Positions 1-6,206 of a stretch of 45,494 bases of DNA are shown piece by piece. A program made the translations under genes and the position numbers. The DNA is taken from NCBI GenBank assembly GCA_938045295.1, contig CALINO010000030.1, positions 1 through 45,494 of the forward strand, read 5' to 3'. The notes below the pieces were generated by a model. That model did not search any database. It was not told where the DNA came from and saw only the letters and a program-made list of their open reading frames with translations. This DNA is from an uncultured Arenicella sp. (GTDB lineage Bacteria > Pseudomonadota > Gammaproteobacteria > Arenicellales > Arenicellaceae). The stretch's first letter is position 1, and the number at the start of each line of letters is the position of its first letter.

Positions 1-178
1 GTTGCTGCCACGAGCGCCGCTCAGACGTGGCGTGATCTGATACTGTAATTCCCCATTTATAACCGAAGTTAAAGGAAGAGAGTTTACCCCGCGTTTAAGA
101 TCGGCCTTGGCGGTATTTGTATTGATGATGCGCGTAAAGAACGAGACATTCAGGATTAGCGTAAATTAGATGTTGAAA

Positions 179-1168
179 TTAGACTGCAAAAATTTCAATG
201 GCAAAACCGCTAGGGTCGCTTAATACCATAGTGCGGCATTCACCTATATGAGGCAGGGCACGTTTTGCTGGTGGCTTAATAATATCGCTGCCAAATTTAG
301 TGGCTTGTTGAAATACATGCTCAAAATTTTCGGTTGGAAATGACCATCGAGTAATGCCTCGGCCGGGTGCCCCCAGTAGTTCAGTGGGGTTTGATATGCC
401 ATGCCCGCCATGCTCTAAGTACACTAAATATCCGCTGCCTGCACCGGGAGCAAAAGCTTGAGCAAAGCGTTCAGGAATGCCTTCTTCCATTAACAAACCT
501 GACTTAGCGCCAATGCTCATTTGCATGTCTCGACGTATTTCATAACCTAACACTTGTTCAGTGAATTGGTTCACTTCATCAAGGTTGGCAACACAGCGAG
601 CCGAGTAAGCGGGGGCGCCAATTTGGGTGGCAGGGTCAATTTTGCCAACTTGTACAAATATATCTGGGCGCTGTACACCTAATAAGAAGATATTTTCTAG
701 GCCAAGAAAATGTATTTCTCTTGAGATATAAGTCTGCCCCTCGGTGTTCGTGAACTCTAATTCTTTTATGCCAACCGTAGATTTAACTCCAGCGTTGTTC
801 ATTTTATTTTCGCGTGCTGGCATGTCTGACATGGGAAACCCTATGGTTGCCCCACCGAAGTAACGGCCATCGGCTTGTGGACGAATTTGTGGTTTTTTCT
901 CATTGACTAAAATGACCAGCAACTGAATATTGGCAAACTCACCTTTACGAAAAAAACTGCAGTATTCCAGACGTTCATGACCTTGAAAACCAAAGTAAGT
1001 ATTCATGTCTGGAGTGCTTTCTAACCAAGCTGATTGCTCCATGTCTAAGCCTTCACATAGCGCTTTTTCAATGCCGTGCTTGTCGGCTGTTACATAAGTA
1101 ATGGTGTGAAGTGGGGCTACAGTGGCGTCTTTAGGGTGGCTTTTGGGTATAAAGATATCAGCAGACAT
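179..1168 (-). CDS. Two-domain VOC (glyoxalase/extradiol dioxygenase fold) family protein
   Basis: A 329-residue protein with two tandem VOC-like modules. The first begins near residue 19 (PLHTITYVTAD, candidate metal ligand H21) and the second near residue 186 (YSARCVANLDEV). The C-terminus (DPSGFAIEIFAV) has Glu325 in the last strand, where type I extradiol dioxygenases place a metal-binding Glu. The second module has Arg-Cys where a His ligand is common, so the metal site may be unusual. The frame stays open upstream to 1264, but the ATG at 1168 has AGGA about 8 bases upstream and avoids overlap with the previous gene, so I use it. It is the last gene of a leftward operon with a DUF1330 protein and an alpha/beta-hydrolase, a combination that suggests breakdown of a small (perhaps aromatic) compound. 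Substrate and activity are unknown. Confidence 0.75.
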   Translation of the reverse strand: MSADIFIPKSHPKDATVAPLHTITYVTADKHGIEKALCEGLDMEQSAWLESTPDMNTYFGFQGHERLEYCSFFRKGEFANIQLLVILVNEKKPQIRPQADGRYFGGATIGFPMSDMPARENKMNNAGVKSTVGIKELEFTNTEGQTYISREIHFLGLENIFLLGVQRPDIFVQVGKIDPATQIGAPAYSARCVANLDEVNQFTEQVLGYEIRRDMQMSIGAKSGLLMEEGIPERFAQAFAPGAGSGYLVYLEHGGHGISNPTELLGAPGRGITRWSFPTENFEHVFQQATKFGSDIIKPPAKRALPHIGECRTMVLSDPSGFAIEIFAV

Positions 1169-1233
1169 GGTGGTTATTCCTGTATTGGTGTTCCTATCTT
1201 GGTATTTCTGTCTTTTTGTTTCTACCTTTGTAT

Positions 1234-1527
1234 TTAGGGGGTATCGACTAGCAAGACTTCGCAATCGGCTATGCCTTCACGCAACTTTTTTACATCAGCG
1301 TATTCGTCCGAATCCCAAAATGCTTGTGCGGTTTCACGGTTTGGCCATTTAGATACCGCCACCGAGGTATAACCATCCAGCGACCCTTCTAGTAAGGTTG
1401 CGCCCGGAGCCAGCACCACGTATTCACCACCGTATTTGGCCACTAATTTGGCGGCTTCTTTGCCGTAGCCTGAAATGAACTTCTCACGTTCGTTTATTTT
1501 GACGACTATAATCATGAATGCAGGCAT
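1234..1527 (-). CDS. DUF1330 family protein (dimeric alpha/beta-barrel fold)
   Basis: A 97-residue protein with the typical DUF1330 pattern: a short beta strand (MIIVVKINEREKF), a central YGGEYVVLAPGATLLEG stretch, then SVAVSKWPNRETAQAFWDS and a C-terminal VLLVDTP strand. DUF1330 proteins are small ferredoxin-like-fold proteins related to EthD and monooxygenase-like families; their biochemical role is mostly unknown. The start ATG at 1527 is preceded by AGAGG at good spacing. It begins 3 bases after the hydrolase stop and ends 65 bases before the VOC gene start, so the three genes are probably co-transcribed. Confidence 0.8.
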   Translation of the reverse strand: MPAFMIIVVKINEREKFISGYGKEAAKLVAKYGGEYVVLAPGATLLEGSLDGYTSVAVSKWPNRETAQAFWDSDEYADVKKLREGIADCEVLLVDTP

Positions 1528-1530
1528 ACA

Positions 1531-2364
1531 TTACCTCTGTGAATAGGTTAAAGGGTTATCTAAAAGACGATCTACAAGCTGGCAAACCTCTCGCGCGTTA
1601 ACTTCAAGAAACCCTTGTTGCCACTCAGGGAAGTCATACATCTTGCCATTGTTTAGGTAAGGTATTGTGCGCGGTGTCATTTCATACAAATCGTCGTTCA
1701 CATTAATTAAGGCTATGGGGTGGCTCAGGCTGGATAACACATCAGGAAAGCGTTGGTTGAACTCATATACGGCATAATGCCCCCATTCATAGTTCTCTCC
1801 GCCACGTAATATTTCAGCCAATGATGTGGCCAGCATTTCAAGCGTTTGCCCTTTGCCTTGATTACGTAGCAAAATGTCCCACAGGCGATTCAAGCGGGTG
1901 CCTTCGTTATCTAATGGCACTGGGTGAAAGGCTTGTTTTAGGCTTTCTAGTTCATCGGGGTAGAGTACAGCCGCCGAAGAAAGCACAAGGTGTTGAACTT
2001 GATCGGGTCTAATCGCCGTTGCCTCCGTGGCCAGCTTGGCTCCGGCGTGAATACCAAACAAGTCTATTGAGTCAAACTCATTCAGTAATGAGAGTTTATC
2101 CACTATATTCCAAACCGTATTGGCGTAATCCGTTGCTGTGATTTGTTCAGCAGGGCAGTCGGATTCGCCATAGCCAGGAAAATCAGGTACCACAACGGTG
2201 CGGTTAGCGGGGTAGTAATGCAGAAACTTTTCAAAATTCCGACCTGATTGCGGAAACATATGAAGGCAGATTAGTGGTCTTTTTTCAGCTGAATCACAGT
2301 GTTTGATTCGATAGTGAATTTGCCCATAAGGGCCATCGATAAATTGTCGTTCAAAACTTTTCAT
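1531..2364 (-). CDS. Alpha/beta-hydrolase fold protein with noncanonical nucleophile motif
   Basis: An alpha/beta-hydrolase domain fills the protein: strand and oxyanion region ICLHMFPQSGRNFEKF, then VVVPDFPGYGESD, then the nucleophile elbow LFGIHAGAKLA. In a classical enzyme the elbow is GxSxG; here it reads G-I-H-A-G, with His at the nucleophile position (residue 106 from this start). The C-terminal region where the catalytic His should lie (PEWQQGFLEVNAREV) has none. The protein may therefore be a noncanonical enzyme or a binding protein. The ATG at 2364 starts a sequence (MKSFERQFIDGPYGQ) that fits the family; a TTG at 2427 would add 21 residues. Neither has a clear ribosome binding site. 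First gene of the leftward operon with the DUF1330 and VOC genes. Confidence 0.75.
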   Translation of the reverse strand: MKSFERQFIDGPYGQIHYRIKHCDSAEKRPLICLHMFPQSGRNFEKFLHYYPANRTVVVPDFPGYGESDCPAEQITATDYANTVWNIVDKLSLLNEFDSIDLFGIHAGAKLATEATAIRPDQVQHLVLSSAAVLYPDELESLKQAFHPVPLDNEGTRLNRLWDILLRNQGKGQTLEMLATSLAEILRGGENYEWGHYAVYEFNQRFPDVLSSLSHPIALINVNDDLYEMTPRTIPYLNNGKMYDFPEWQQGFLEVNAREVCQLVDRLLDNPLTYSQR

Positions 2365-2769
2365 TGGTGGTATAAAAATCGTTTCGGGTAGATTTATGCT
2401 GAAGCTTCTACGGTTATTTTTGTGCAAATAATGTTAAGAGTCGCGGGGGAGGGCAATCATGCCCGAAGGTTTTTCTCATTCAATGCTGTGCCTGAATTGA
2501 GTGACACTTCTGAGTAAGCGAACCCCTATTTGTTACCCGCTGTAGAGCCGAGCAGTTGATGTATATGCTTCAAGATGTTGCCTCACCTCACAATCAAAGA
2601 GATGTTGATATATCAATATAACATATTGTTGGCGTATTTGTATGTCTGCTTAACTAAGCCGTACTAGTTGCGTGGGTTTATAGTGAATCTAAGCTCAGTG
2701 AGAGAGGAGTGTATTGTGTATAAATCTGCTTTATTAAGTCTAATAAGCCCTGCTCATAAAACACAGCTG
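2365..2769. other. Intergenic region between the hydrolase operon and the cassette array
   Basis: No full gene is visible. A short palindromic AT-rich stretch lies near 2600-2630 (TGATATATCA followed by AACATATTGTT). At 2716 a GTG preceded by GAGAGGAG opens a 24-codon frame that ends at 2790 inside the repeat that follows. It begins YKSALLSLISPAHK and looks like either a tiny gene or the truncated start of a gene cut by the repeat. The promoter of the leftward operon should also be here, but I could not place it confidently. Confidence 0.4.
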
Positions 2770-2892
2770 GCCGTCAGATTAATATATTAGCCAAAACGGC
2801 ATAAATCATTGAATGAAAACAAAAATAAATTTATGCTCCAGCCAAAGCGACAAACAGTTATACCGACATAATTACGGTTAACAAGGCTGTTA
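2770..2892 (+). repeat. Dispersed repeat, copy A (cassette-array left border)
   Basis: About 120 bp closely matching the repeat at 45134-45384. Shared parts include TTAATATATTAGCCAAAACG, a GAATGAAAACAAAAATAAA block, AGCGACAAACAGTTATACCG, and the end TTAACAAGGCTGTTA. It contains an 8-bp stem GCATAAAT (2799-2806) / ATTTATGC (2829-2836). Compared with copy B it lacks about 113 bp lying between two direct repeats of GTTATACCGACAT, as if that segment had been deleted or never gained. Similarity to copy B stops at the final GTTA, which is where an integron recombination point (G^TT) would be. The first cassette gene follows 28 bp later. Confidence 0.85.
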
Positions 2893-2920
2893 TGTATACG
2901 AATTTTGAGTGTAATATAAA

Positions 2921-3196
2921 ATGAATGATTATGAGTTTTATCTGCAAAAATATCTGGAAGTAAAAGATCATTTTTCTGTTTCTGAATTTTTAAACTATGT
3001 TGAACACTATTACCATGAAAGGTTGTCATTCGAAGAACTATTCGACGAATTTCAAGAAAATGGTGTACTAATTCTTGTAGAGGTAAATGGCGAGCCCTTT
3101 TTCCAAAATTCTGAAAAAAGTAATTATGCAGGTGAAGTGAAAGATTACAGTAAAAGTGAATTTTTAAAAGCGTGCAGTAAATCTGCAAATCAATGA
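2921..3196 (+). CDS. Cassette-encoded hypothetical protein, 91 aa
   Basis: A 91-residue acidic soluble protein rich in Glu, Phe and Tyr (starts MNDYEFYLQKYLEVKDHFSV). It contains SEFLNYVEHYYHERLSFEELFDEF-like helices and a GVLILVEVNGEPFF strand segment. No signal peptide, membrane segment or known motif is seen, and I do not recognise the family. The ATG at 2921 follows an AT-rich leader without a strong ribosome binding site. Its stop lies one base before the first attC site, a typical compact cassette arrangement. It is the first gene after repeat copy A. Confidence 0.7.
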   Translation: MNDYEFYLQKYLEVKDHFSVSEFLNYVEHYYHERLSFEELFDEFQENGVLILVEVNGEPFFQNSEKSNYAGEVKDYSKSEFLKACSKSANQ

Positions 3197-3197
3197 A

Positions 3198-3281
3198 ACA
3201 TAACAAGTTTTCAAAGTTCACTCCGCAGCAAGCTGCTGCGCGGGACGCGTTTTCAACGCGCCCCTAGCAAAGGCGTTATAT
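3198..3281 (+). other. attC site 1
   Basis: The left box ACATAAC (3198-3204) pairs with the right box GTTATAT (3275-3281). Between them are strong hairpins: GCAGC-AA-GCTGC, and CGCGTT-TTC-AACGCG flanked by GGG/CCC. Length is 84 bp, within the usual attC range. The cut is expected between G3275 and T3276. It lies directly after the stop codon of the first cassette gene. Confidence 0.8.
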
Positions 3282-3308
3282 GTATTTATTAAAACCTTGG
3301 AATAAAAA

Positions 3309-3476
3309 ATGGTAAAACCAATTTTTGAATTATTTATCGGATGTTTCCTTATCTATGTAGGTATAAAGGATATAGGGCTGCTCTCAATAGCCTTAGGTGT
3401 CATTTTGATAGTTTTTAGTTTGGACGATTTCTATTACATGAAAAACGGTAAAAGAATATTTGGTTCGCCGGATTAA
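3309..3476 (+). CDS. Cassette-encoded small membrane protein, 55 aa
   Basis: A 55-codon frame with a plausible ribosome binding site (GGA about 7 bases before ATG). The product begins MVKPIFELFIGCFLIYVGIK and continues with LLSIALGVILIVFSL, giving two closely spaced hydrophobic helices (about residues 5-19 and 23-38). A polar tail follows (DDFYYMKNGKRIFGSPD). It is probably a two-helix hairpin in the inner membrane. Family not recognised. It fills cassette 2, between attC sites 1 and 2. Confidence 0.65.
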   Translation: MVKPIFELFIGCFLIYVGIKDIGLLSIALGVILIVFSLDDFYYMKNGKRIFGSPD

Positions 3477-3507
3477 GCAATTTGAATAGGCCACGAAATA
3501 TAAAAAC

Positions 3508-3582
3508 ATGTAACAAGAAAGGGTATTTCGCCCTACGGGCTGGACGCGCACTTCGCGTGCGTCCGTACCTTTGGCGTTATGT
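3508..3582 (+). other. attC site 2
   Basis: The left box ATGTAAC (3508-3514) and the right box GTTATGT (3576-3582) frame a folded spacer with stems GCCC-TAC-GGGC and GGACGC/GCGTCC. Length 75 bp. The right end (GGCGTTATGTGTAT) is nearly the same as the right end of repeat copy A (GGCTGTTATGTAT), which ties that repeat to the recombination system. Confidence 0.8.
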
Positions 3583-3625
3583 GTATCGAAGAAAGTAGTA
3601 AATTAAAAGGTAGTTTAGAACAATT

Positions 3626-3805
3626 ATGAACCAAGCGAGCAATACGAGCACGACATACAACGAAGAGAAATCCAGTTGTAGCAACACAAGTTGTTGTCCA
3701 CCTAAAGACACGACTATACGTAACACATCAAAAGTAGGTAGAAATGAACCTTGCCCGTGTGGCAGTGAGCGAAAATACAAGAAGTGTTGTGGCAAAAACA
3801 CCTAA
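3626..3805 (+). CDS. Cassette-encoded SEC-C zinc-motif mini-protein, 59 aa
   Basis: The C-terminal third is a clear SEC-C motif ([18 protein letters not shown], residues 39-56) with the CxC...CC zinc ligands. The N-terminal 37 residues are polar, rich in Asn, Ser and Thr, and contain an extra Cys cluster (C18, C23, C24). SEC-C motifs occur at the end of SecA, where they bind zinc and contact SecB and ribosomes, and in many small unrelated proteins. This one has no other domain. The stop codon (TAA 3803-3805) lies inside the left box of attC site 3, typical for a cassette gene. The ribosome binding site is weak. Confidence 0.75.
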   Translation: MNQASNTSTTYNEEKSSCSNTSCCPPKDTTIRNTSKVGRNEPCPCGSERKYKKCCGKNT

Positions 3806-3867
3806 CAATAATAAAAACTGTCATTCAGTGAGTTCATTCTTTCGCGCCCGTTTCATGAGCGTTAGGG
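3800..3867 (+). other. attC site 3
   Basis: The left box ACCTAAC (3800-3806) and the right box GTTAGGG (3861-3867) frame a 68-bp site. The internal spacer folds less clearly than sites 1 and 2. It overlaps the stop codon of the SEC-C gene. The right end CGTTAGGG is closest to the integron consensus. Confidence 0.7.
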
Positions 3868-3875
3868 AAATAAAC

Positions 3876-3956
3876 ATGCAAAAAATCATTGTTTTTACCT
3901 TGGGTGTCGTTACAGCTGTAATAGTGCTTTGTCGCTCAACATATGAAATTTTTTAA
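3876..3956 (+). CDS. Cassette-encoded single-helix peptide, 26 aa
   Basis: A 26-codon frame starting 8 bases after attC site 3, preceded by AGGGAAATAAAC, which includes a usable ribosome binding site. The product (MQKIIVFTLGVVTAVIVLCR, then STYEIF) is one hydrophobic helix with a positively charged start and a short tail, like a small membrane peptide or toxin-like peptide. Its stop runs directly into repeat copy C. It is short enough to be chance, but position, start signal and composition support it. Confidence 0.45.
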   Translation: MQKIIVFTLGVVTAVIVLCRSTYEIF

Positions 3957-4002
3957 TCCGATATTTGTTGTGCCGAAATAATGATGGTTGACCAGTCTGC
4001 TA
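3953..4002 (+). repeat. Dispersed repeat, diverged copy C (cassette-array right border)
   Basis: Fifty bases align without gaps to the last 50 bases of copy B (45335-45384), with 41 identical positions by eye. It begins TTAATCCGATATTTGTTGTG and ends GACCAGTCTGCTA, where the better copies have AACAAGGCTGTTA. The loss of the AAC and GTT cores suggests the site no longer works. It lies immediately after the last cassette gene. Confidence 0.7.
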
Positions 4003-4113
4003 TATGTGCTATCAAGGAAAAAACTGAAAAAAATAATTAATAAAATTAAGTCGACCTAATTCGAGATGACTGTGTGCTTACCCAACCCAATAGCCCTTAC
4101 TGTTTTCAGCAAT

Positions 4114-5205
4114 TTAACCACTCAAACGTTTTAACCCGCGCCAAAACCGCAATAGGTAGGCGCTAATGAGCGAGCGGGTACCCATTTGTTTTTTCATGTA
4201 ATCTGCGGGCGGAAATACGTTTTCAATAACAAACCTAACTTTGCCGCTGAGGCCGTTGATTGACTTAACGTCGTTTGCCATGAGCGCTAAATCTGAGGCG
4301 TTGCGGTTTAGAAATAACTGGCTGCTTTCAGGTTGGGCGGCGAGGGCGTTCAATTCATCGATTACCTGGCTAGGAATGTGGGTGGCAAAGTAGCGTTGCG
4401 TTGTGCTTAAGCCGTTCAAACAAATGGCGCTGAGCTTTTTGTTGGCGGCTTTTGTTAGCATGATTTGCCATTGCTCGGCGTTGAGTTTGTTGGCGAGCAA
4501 GTGTATGTCGTAAAGCCAGGCTAGGCGTTCTTCTTTGTGGTGGTGCCCTAGGCGGTGTAAGCAGGCAATAATAAGGCTGTCTACTTGGTTGGGTATTTTA
4601 GGCGCGGTTGAAAAAGCGCTTAATGGTGCGGCGTCATCCAGCAGTTGCGTTAATGAGTAGGCGTTGGCCAAACATTGGCGGTTGTTGATGCGCCAGTGCA
4701 CGTCAATATTGATGGTGGCTTTGCCGATAAGGTGTTTGCCAAAAGTGGCTTGATACGAAATGTATTCGCCGGTAATGCTAAACAGGCGTTCGTAGCCGAG
4801 CGTTTGAAATGCGGCACTAAACGCGTGCAGTTGTTCTTTGGTAATCAGTAAATCGGTGTCTGAGCGTGGGCGTTGCCATGGGTGTTGGTATTCTGAGTAG
4901 GCCAGTGCCGTGCCTTTGAACACAAGGTAGTCAGTAAGCCCTTGCTGCTGAAAACTGGAAAATAGGTGTTCCAGCTCTTTTTTGCGTAACGCTTCGTTCG
5001 CCACCATTAAGGGTTTTCTTTGCGCCAGCTCGGTTTGCAGGCTGGGGGCTAAATGTTGGGGCTGTACTAAGGTTGAAATGCCGTGGTGGTCTAAACGTGT
5101 GAGTAGGTCTTTGTTGGTGTTCTCAGAAAGAGCCGTGCTGGCCGAGGTTTGGCCAGTTACCAATTGCGCTAGAGCGCTTAGTTCGGCGCGGTCAATCGAC
5201 GTCAT
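4114..5205 (-). CDS. Nucleotidyltransferase family protein (PF14907-like)
   Basis: A 363-residue protein with the signature of the uncharacterised NTP_transf_5 nucleotidyltransferases: FKGTALA at residues 96-102, then a proline-rich linker and RPRSDTDLLI (112-121), where D116 and D118 would bind metal. A His-rich helix follows (CLHRLGHHHKEERLAWLYD, about residues 215-233). The start overlaps the stop of the upstream PqqD-like gene by 4 bases (ATGA), so the two are translationally coupled. PF14907 proteins often sit in RiPP or exopolysaccharide clusters beside a PqqD-like protein, but no precursor peptide or other maturation enzyme is seen here. Substrate unknown. Confidence 0.75.
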   Translation of the reverse strand: MTSIDRAELSALAQLVTGQTSASTALSENTNKDLLTRLDHHGISTLVQPQHLAPSLQTELAQRKPLMVANEALRKKELEHLFSSFQQQGLTDYLVFKGTALAYSEYQHPWQRPRSDTDLLITKEQLHAFSAAFQTLGYERLFSITGEYISYQATFGKHLIGKATINIDVHWRINNRQCLANAYSLTQLLDDAAPLSAFSTAPKIPNQVDSLIIACLHRLGHHHKEERLAWLYDIHLLANKLNAEQWQIMLTKAANKKLSAICLNGLSTTQRYFATHIPSQVIDELNALAAQPESSQLFLNRNASDLALMANDVKSINGLSGKVRFVIENVFPPADYMKKQMGTRSLISAYLLRFWRGLKRLSG

Positions 5206-5480
5206 ATTTGTTGCAGCAGTTGCTTTTGCAGCATGTCGGTAATCAGCGCGTCTACGTCTTGGCCAACTTGCGATACGCTTACTTGGTAATGCTCGGCTAT
5301 GCTGGTGACGGCGCCGGGTTTATCCAACCCATCATTGAACGCTTCTATTAATTTGATGCCAACATGGTTCAAACCAAAGTACGAGCCTGAGTTAAGGTCT
5401 AGCAATACGGCTTCATCGTCGATTTTGGTAAACGACACATGATCAGCAAGTTTAAAGTACACAGTCACTCTGATGCCCAA
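5202..5480 (-). CDS. PqqD-like protein (RiPP recognition element fold)
   Basis: A 92-residue protein matching the PqqD family: HVSFTKIDDEAVLLDLNSG, YFGLNHVGIKLIEAF, then a helical region SIAEHYQVSVSQVGQDVDAL. PqqD-like domains are small winged-helix proteins that bind leader peptides of RiPPs, or accompany nucleotidyltransferases in other clusters. The start is uncertain: TTG at 5480 gives the full length, while GTG codons at 5468 and 5462 are alternatives, the last with AGAG close upstream. It is the first gene of a two-gene leftward unit with the nucleotidyltransferase. Confidence 0.75.
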   Translation of the reverse strand: MGIRVTVYFKLADHVSFTKIDDEAVLLDLNSGSYFGLNHVGIKLIEAFNDGLDKPGAVTSIAEHYQVSVSQVGQDVDALITDMLQKQLLQQI

Positions 5481-5531
5481 GTAAAATTAACGGTAATGCG
5501 GTTATTTTACTGCCTTTTGTCTTTGTTTTCT

Positions 5532-5560
5532 TTGCAGTTTTTAAGGCGTTCGGCTAGAAT
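5532..5560 (+). promoter_or_regulatory. Predicted sigma70-type promoter of the rpsF operon
   Basis: TTGCAG (5532-5537), a 17-base spacer and TAGAAT (5555-5560). This predicts a leader of about 170 bases before rpsF. A leader this long would suit feedback control by the S6:S18 complex, known for rpsF leaders in bacteria, but I could not identify the binding motif with confidence. Confidence 0.5.
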
Positions 5561-5738
5561 CGCGCTTCGCTTTCAGGCATGGCGGGCAATTTAGTGTGTT
5601 TTTGCTGTTCCATGAATGCGTATTACTGAGTTAATTAGCGCCTTATTATTAGGTGTTTGATTGGCTAACTCCTTGTTTCACTGCCAGTTTTTTTAATTAA
5701 ATCTGCTGCAGGAAACTTTTTAACCGTGAGGAGCTCAA

Positions 5739-6206
5739 ATGAGACATTACGAAATTGTGTATCTGGTTCATCCAGATCAAAGCGAGCAGGTCAGTGCAAT
5801 GGCCGATCGCTATAAAGGCGTTATCGAGCAGGGCGGCGGAGCCGTTCATCGCTACGAAGACTGGGGTCGCCGCCAGTTAGCTTACCCGATCAACAAAATC
5901 CACAAGGCTCACTACGTAATGATGAACGTAGAAGTGAACCAAGAGACGTTGGACGAGATCGAGAACTTATTCCGTTTTAATGACGCTATTATCCGTAACT
6001 TAGTATTGAAAACTAAGGGTGCTGAAACTGAGCCATCAATCATGATGAAGGAAGTTGAAGCTGAACGTCAGCGTGATGAAACCCGTGCTGCAGAAGCCGA
6101 AGCAAAAGCAGCGGCTGAGCAAGAAGCTGCCGCAGCAGCTGAAGCTGAGAAAAAAGCGGCCGCTGAAAAACCGGCTGAAGCCACAACAGAAGAGGAGGCA
6201 GAGTAA
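5739..6206 (+). CDS. rpsF: 30S ribosomal protein S6
   Basis: A 155-residue protein with the complete S6 fold in its first 100 residues ([50 protein letters not shown]). It binds the central domain of 16S rRNA together with S18. After the core comes an Ala/Glu/Lys-rich tail of about 45 residues ending in Glu repeats, longer than in E. coli, where the C-terminal Glu residues are extended by RimK. The start ATG has GAGGAG at ideal spacing. It overlaps the rpsR start by one base and begins the rpsF-rpsR-rplI operon. Confidence 0.97.
   Translation: MRHYEIVYLVHPDQSEQVSAMADRYKGVIEQGGGAVHRYEDWGRRQLAYPINKIHKAHYVMMNVEVNQETLDEIENLFRFNDAIIRNLVLKTKGAETEPSIMMKEVEAERQRDETRAAEAEAKAAAEQEAAAAAEAEKKAAAEKPAEATTEEEAE

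Larger units (their letters stand above)
2890..4002 (+). mobile_element. Integron gene-cassette array without integrase (CALIN-like)
   Basis: Four very small + strand genes are separated by structured spacers that start with (R)YYYAAC-like boxes and end with GTTRRRY-like boxes, the layout of attC sites. Three attC candidates are recognisable at 3198, 3508 and 3800. Inferred cut points (G^TT) give cassettes of about 2890-3275, 3276-3576, 3577-3861 and 3862 to about 4000. Base composition is clearly AT-richer than the flanking genes. No integrase gene (intI) is in the window. The array is bracketed by repeat copies A and C. None of the cassette genes has an obvious own promoter apart from what may lie in the repeat. 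Confidence 0.8.

Noticed and set aside
1-178. Open frames on both strands at the left edge (for example a minus-strand frame running off the window)
   Set aside because: No start codon or recognisable family; plus-strand frames contain stops. May be a gene end or remnant, but cannot be supported.
2600-2640. Palindromic TGATATATCA / AACATATTGTT as an operator
   Set aside because: Short and AT-rich; likely chance without a known regulator nearby.
2787-3221. 144-codon minus-strand frame across repeat A and the first cassette
   Set aside because: It lies antisense to a better cassette gene, and its Leu/Phe/His-rich composition looks like the complement of an AT-rich gene; part of it is only the repeat read backwards.
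3744-3956. 70-codon plus frame spanning the SEC-C gene end, attC site 3 and the small peptide
   Set aside because: It crosses the recombination site in a different frame from the SEC-C motif; only its last 26 codons make sense as a separate small gene.
5561-5738. S6:S18-binding leader motif upstream of rpsF
   Set aside because: The leader is long enough and has CCG near the start, but I could not establish the paired structure by eye.
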